Shown here one piece after another: positions 61,241 through 64,000 of a DNA stretch of 64,000 bases. The stretch covers positions 248,001 through 312,000 of the forward strand of contig JAKULF010000007.1 of assembly GCA_022661535.1 (NCBI GenBank). Direction: 5' to 3'. Below the pieces are notes generated by a model that was not told where the DNA came from, did no database searches, and saw only the letters and a list, made by a program, of their open reading frames with translations. How positions within the stretch are numbered: position 1 is the first letter of the stretch; each line of letters starts with the position of its first letter. A program made the position numbers and the translations under genes. This DNA is from Eutypa lata (Eukaryota > Ascomycota > Sordariomycetes > Xylariales > Diatrypaceae).

Positions 61241-63373
61241 ATGGCTGGATCGCTTCTTTCAAGTCTCGTCCTGGCTCTTTGCCTATTGGACCCAAAGGCG
61301 GTGGGCTCACGCTCGCCCGGTCCCAAGAAGCCAGCCAACATTGTCATGATTATGACAGACGATCAAGACCGGCGCCTCGGCTCAACTGATTATCAATATG
61401 TTCTGCAGCGTGAAATGATGGCTAAGGGCACGGGATTCGTAAACCATTATGCCACTACGGCCAACTGCTGCCCTAGCCGGGTTTCGTTCCTCCGGGGTCA
61501 GATGGTGCACAACACCAATGTTACCCATGTCAATGCGCCGGGAGGAAAGTATGACAAGTTCGTCATCTCGGAGCAGGACACCGATTACCTCCCACTGTGG
61601 ATGGAGCAGGCTGGATATAGGAGCGAGTGTAAGTTGAATCGTAGTTTTCCTACAGGTTAAAAACGTTAGAACTTTAACATGTGAGTACTCAGTAGGCATC
61701 GGTAAATTCTTGAACGGATACAGTCAAAAGAACTACTTCAGTACACCGAAAGGTTGAAGTCATGTCGATGCTTTGGTCAGTTTCTTCTTGGTCTACACAG
61801 TATCTGTGTTCTGGCACGTATGGAAACTCACATCGTATAGATTGATCCCTTCACATACGTGTTTAATACGCCGGTCATGTCCCTAAACGGACAACGGCCT
61901 ATATACTACGAGGGGTATCACCAATCGGATGTTATTCGAGCAAAGGCGTATGAATGCCCCGTCACTCTAGCAAGACTTACATTAGGTATTGATACAAAGC
62001 TATAGTATTGATCGCATAGAGTATCTTACCTCACAGGAGAAGCCCTTTTTCTTAGCCATTGCTCCATCTACCCCTCACGTGGAAAATGAGAAGCAACAAT
62101 GCATTCCTCTCACCCGTCATGCAAACGACTTCGAGAATGTGACGGCGCCAAGAGTAGCCAATTGGAATCCGCCCGACGAGATCCAGCACCAGAAAGGGAG
62201 CTGGCTTCGAACGCTTCCCCTGATGAACGAGTCGGTCCAAGCGTACGCTGACCATAGTTTCCGCCAGCGCATCCGTGCTTTGCAAGGCGTTGACGAGATA
62301 ATAGAGGATGTGGTCAACAAACTCGAAGAGAAAGGTATCCTGGACACTACGTACATAATCTTCACGACGGATAACGGCTACCACATTGGAAACCACCGCA
62401 TCCCGGCCGGCAAGGCCACATTTTATGCCGAAGATTCCAACCTCCCCTTCGTGGTCCGCGGCCCCGGTGTTCCAGTAGGCAAGACGTCTAAAATCCCAGG
62501 TGCTCACCTGGATCTTGCGCCGACCTTCCTAAAAATTGCCGGTCTCCCTAAGGATGAATGGCCCCCTTTTCTCGATGGACAAAGTCTACTACAACAGTGG
62601 CATCATCCTGACTCCTCCACCGGCAAAGGAAGCGGAGGCGGCAATGCCAAGGAGACGTTGAACGTCGAGTTCTGGGGCCTGTGCATTGTCGAGGCCCCGA
62701 ACGCCGCCGAGCTCGGCGTGCCTTTCAAGACGAACAGTTACAAGACTCTTCGCATCGTGGGAGAGGATGAATCTTGGCTGTATTCGTACTGGTGCACAGG
62801 CGAAATAGAGCTATACAATACAGCCGAAGACCCGTGCGAACTGACCAACCTAGCACTCAATCCTACGCGCGAGCATGCCAGATTGATCACCGCCTCAACG
62901 CGATCTTGCTCGTCACCAAGTCGTGCGCCGAGAACACGTGCCGGCAACCATGGGCGCTCCTCCAACCCGGTAGAAGAAAAGACGAGATCGTATCGCTCAG
63001 GCAGGCCATGAATACCAAATACGACCGATTCTTCTCCGAGTTCCCTCGAGTGGCTTTCAAGGAATGCATGATGTACCAGGATATAGAAAACGAGAAACCG
63101 TTCTACCCGCCCCTGTCCGAGACCGGGGCGCTCGGCCAGAAGTATCGGAAGTCGACTGACAACTATCAATCGGAAGGAGAGGGGGGGACGCGATATCTCG
63201 AAAGCCCCGGTAGCTACGGAAGCTGGGAGCAGCGGCATGCCACCCTGGCGGACATTGAGAAGTCGGCGAGGGAGGTTGCCGACGGCGAAATCTATGGGAA
63301 TGCGACCATGAACAAGAGAAGGCGGGATCTAGGGATGGCGGATCCTCCCGAGTGGTTCCAGTGGATCGGGTAG
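61241..63373 (+). pseudogene. secreted arylsulfatase with a nonsense codon and a frameshift
   Basis: Sulfatase of the formylglycine-dependent type, which hydrolyses sulphate esters. The start at 61241 gives a signal peptide (MAGSLLSSLVLALCLLDPKA), then IVMIMTDDQDRRLGS with metal-binding aspartates and the catalytic-site motif CCPSRVSFLRG (Cys76, the residue converted to formylglycine). Further family text is IGKFLNGYSQKNYF, PVMSLNGQRPIYYEGYHQSD, FLAIAPSTPHV, IFTTDNGYHIGNHR and TLRIVGEDESWLYSYWC. The exon after the first intron contains TGA at 61755-61757, in PKG-stop-SHVDAL where relatives have Trp. Near 62880-62890 the frame changes by one base (NPTREHARLI then DHRLNAILLVTKSC) and continues to 63373. 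Two independent lesions make a functional product unlikely. Confidence 0.82.
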
Positions 63374-64000
63374 GTGACACCGTACTACATTACATGTACG
63401 AGTTCGATATTACATATGGAGTTTCCCGTACAATCATCAATTGTGGAAGCATCATTTCAGGTTGATAGCATACAATCTTGCCAAGTAAGATTTCCAAAGG
63501 TTGCAGCAATGGAAGCAATTGCAATTTATATTCTCCAAATCCACGGTCGTCTTACGCCGTCTTTGCTAGGTTTTTAAACGACACTCATTCTAGCCTTGTT
63601 CAAATACGCCTAATACCTAAGTACCTCACAATTACACTTGTTGATTCCATTCTGACAATTCCGCTTGCTGCTAGACAGTATAGCTTCAAGTACAAACCTC
63701 AATACGCTCTAACCGACTTGACGGTGGGTTGGTTGTTTTAGTGCTATGTGATCGCTAGCATCATAACAATAGGGGTCATATCCGCGTAACATGACACTAT
63801 TATAATCCAATGATATGATAAGGACTTCAAGGGCTACGTTTACAACTATTACTTCCCATTGCTTTTATGGCATTATGTATTTCGCGCAGATGGGGTTCGC
63901 ATTAAAATGTGTTGGCTTACAGCTGTTTCGAAAGCCTCAATTTCATCGTTAACGTTATCTGCTAGTAGTGACTATAAAAAGCAGATATGAGGGGGGATTA
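63374..64000. other. 3' flank; no gene seen
   Basis: Two short overlapping plus frames run to 63741 without family-like content. Nothing else is visible up to the window edge. Confidence 0.4.

Overview
The window is nuclear DNA of a filamentous ascomycete, probably Eurotiales-like (inference). Genes have many short introns with GTAAGT/GTATGT-type donors. The gene content is typically fungal: UDP-galactopyranose mutase, a C2H2 plus Zn2Cys6 regulator, SAT4-type membrane protein, CVNH protein, STAND NTPase remnant. One 7.4-kb block shows extreme C-to-T/G-to-A decay of the RIP type.

Layout. 0-15 kb: 3' part of a DUF4470-type gene; an intact seven-exon UDP-galactopyranose mutase; a membrane-anchored protein with two HxxHC motifs plus a broken paralogue; a secreted intradiol dioxygenase; a small secreted CVNH protein. 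14.5-26.3 kb: a glutamine-rich protein with a long pyrimidine-rich leader, a GC-rich AlkB-like dioxygenase and a ferroportin-family transporter. 27.4-33.0 kb: a small methyltransferase, then a divergent pair. One partner is a helical N-domain joined to a pseudokinase; the other is an apparently active kinase joined to ankyrin repeats. 34.5-35.2 kb: a small secreted Cys-tailed protein. 36.3-43.6 kb: a RIP-ruined LTR-type element with both terminal repeats recognisable. 43.8-44.3 kb: a clean MITE with long inverted repeats and a target duplication. 48.6-51.8 kb: a divergent pair of a complex I PSST/NDUFS7 paralogue and a C2H2/Zn2Cys6 regulator, with four copies of a 15-bp motif between them. 51.9-63.4 kb: a decaying zone with a STAND/NACHT remnant, an internally deleted SNF2 helicase, an intact SAT4-type membrane protein and an arylsulfatase with a nonsense codon and a frameshift.

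The most interesting locus is the 28.7-33.0 kb divergent pair. A HeLo/4HB-like helical domain fused to a dead kinase faces a live kinase fused to ankyrin repeats. This is the layout of animal MLKL beside a RIPK4/ANKK1-type kinase. A two-component, necroptosis-like death switch is a reasonable hypothesis, but it rests on domain layout and motif reading only. The second locus worth testing is the NDUFS7 paralogue with its neighbouring regulator, a possible inhibitor self-resistance or stress-specific complex I subunit. All exon boundaries were read by eye from splice signals and reading-frame continuity.
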